Shown here: positions 63,084-64,000 of the stretch, in pieces | Numbering within the stretch: the stretch's first letter is position 1 | Layout of the letters: each line of letters starts with the position of its first letter | Assembly (NCBI GenBank): GCA_020466095.1 | Contig: CM035807.1 | Location: 60,592,731-60,656,730 of the forward strand | From: Chlorops oryzae | Taxonomy: Eukaryota; Arthropoda; Insecta; Diptera; Chloropidae | Length of the DNA stretch: 64,000 bases | Direction: 5' to 3' | Notes under the pieces: model-generated | What the model was told of the DNA's origin: nothing | Seen by the model: the letters and a program-made list of their open reading frames with translations, nothing else | Databases searched by the model: none | Program-made: the position numbers and the translations under genes

Positions 63084-64000
63084 TTATTTCATATTCTTTC
63101 CATAACTGTTCTGTATCTTTTCCATCGCTTTAATGGAAGCAACTCTCTGATTAGGTCTACCTCTATTCACATTTTCATTGCTTTCGCCAATAACATTTGG
63201 TTGATATTGCTGCTGTTTATCCCCGTGAGAATCCATAGGAAGATGCTCAGTGTGTACTGGTTGCGCAATATCATTTGAATTTTGATTTGATTCTTCATAA
63301 TTATTTTCACGGTTTGTTGATGACCAAATTTGATTGACATGTCGCTTTATGCTACGACTATTGTGAGTGAACCGACAAGTATAATTTCGTGGACCAAGTA
63401 CTTTCTCTACAACTGCAGAAGACCAACTTGCTTTATTTGGGTTACTATAGTTACGAATATAAACGTTTTCACCAACCATGAACTTCTCATTTCTCTTACC
63501 CTTATACCTTCTACTTGTATCATGTTGTGAATTTTCAATAATTGTTTTCGTAACTGGTGGTTTCAGTACACTAAAACGAGATTTGAGTTCCCTGCCTAAT
63601 AATATTTTTGCAGGAGACTCCCTAGTGGTGCAATGCTCCGTTATGCGATAATCAAGTAAAAATCTGCATAAAGTAGTTTTGACGTCTTCACTAGGATTTC
63701 TATTTAAATTCGCATAAAGAGATTTTTTTAGAGTTTTGACGAAATTCTCTGCTTGGCCATTAGTAGCCGGATGCCCAGGGGCAGTAAATATATGTTTAAT
63801 GCCATTTTGATCCATAAAATTTTTAAACTCACTAGAGGTGAATTGACGGCCATTATCACTGACTAGCGTGTTGACCAAGCCGAATCGGCAGAATGTTTCG
63901 CGAAGTCTACTAATAGCGAACGATGACGAAATCTCTTTGGTTTCAAAAACTTCTACCCACTTTGAAAATGAATCAATAATGATAAAGAGATAATATCCTT
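63084..64000 (-). CDS. Ty3/gypsy integrase (pol C-terminus), partial at window edge
   Basis: The frame is open from the window edge (about 63,998) to the stop at 63,084. It starts within the rve core: YYLFIIIDSFSKWVEVFE holds the first catalytic Asp, TLVSDNGRQFTS the second, and GHPATNGQAENFVKTLKKSL the Glu. The C-terminal part has the GPY-type region VVEKVLGPRNYTCRFTHNSRSIKRHVNQI and a polar Asn/Gln-rich tail. No stop codons occur in what is visible, so the element could be fairly young. The remaining pol and gag lie beyond 64,000. Confidence 0.9.
   Translation of the reverse strand, partial: GYYLFIIIDSFSKWVEVFETKEISSSFAISRLRETFCRFGLVNTLVSDNGRQFTSSEFKNFMDQNGIKHIFTAPGHPATNGQAENFVKTLKKSLYANLNRNPSEDVKTTLCRFLLDYRITEHCTTRESPAKILLGRELKSRFSVLKPPVTKTIIENSQHDTSRRYKGKRNEKFMVGENVYIRNYSNPNKASWSSAVVEKVLGPRNYTCRFTHNSRSIKRHVNQIWSSTNRENNYEESNQNSNDIAQPVHTEHLPMDSHGDKQQQYQPNVIGESNENVNRGRPNQRVASIKAMEKIQNSYGKNMK

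Overview
This is a eukaryotic window, almost certainly from a higher dipteran (fly) genome, from transposon-rich, heterochromatin-like DNA. I see no host protein-coding gene, rRNA or convincing tRNA gene. Everything identifiable belongs to transposable elements, many nested in one another. The dipteran call rests on three copies of a mini-me/DINE-1-like repeat carrying a (GTCY)n microsatellite, jockey-type non-LTR elements, an Osvaldo/Ulysses-like long LTR, BEL/Pao, mariner, Penelope-like and Polinton/Maverick elements, and low GC content.

Layout. 1-3.3 kb: a decayed Penelope-like element (minus strand) split by a mini-me repeat. 3.3-4.0 kb: a foldback element with about 118 bp inverted ends. 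4.0-6.5 kb: unassigned AT-rich DNA. 6.5-34.7 kb: four jockey-clade non-LTR copies (A-D), all on the plus strand and head to tail. Copy A carries a mariner in its 3' UTR. Copy C is split inside its gag zinc-knuckle coding by a complete Polinton (14,739-29,532, 6-bp target duplication AATATA), and its ORF2 by a TA-flanked MITE. 34.7-36.6 kb: a second type of non-LTR element (DUF4780-type ORF1). 36.6-56.9 kb: a second, truncated and rearranged Polinton. It is split by a nearly intact-length BEL/Pao retrotransposon (40,615-47,760), two hAT-like ends with an inversion, two mini-me copies and an apparently intact mariner (53,731-55,018). 57.4-59.1 kb: a long LTR with tandem repeats plus the start of gag. 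59.3-60.6 kb: another mariner. 60.8-62.8 kb: a second DUF4780-type element. 62.8-64.0 kb: the 3' end of a Ty3/gypsy element that runs off the window.

The centrepiece is the complete 14.8 kb Polinton. It carries a virus-like gene set: protein-primed family B DNA polymerase, retroviral-type integrase with chromodomain, HerA/FtsK-like packaging ATPase, adenain-like protease, double-jelly-roll major capsid, probable minor capsid and a phospholipase A2 (parvovirus VP1-like) protein. It also has several uncharacterised proteins, one with a phage tail-fibre-like motif. Most unexpectedly, it has a BIR (inhibitor-of-apoptosis) domain gene with exact zinc-ligand spacing, broken by one in-frame stop. 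ATPase and phospholipase genes diverge from a palindromic double TATA box. Several genes carry single nonsense or frameshift lesions, so this copy is recently dead or nearly so. The second copy is broken at other places, so comparing the two separates copy-specific lesions from shared features. Annotations rest on reading translated sequence by eye; no database search was run.
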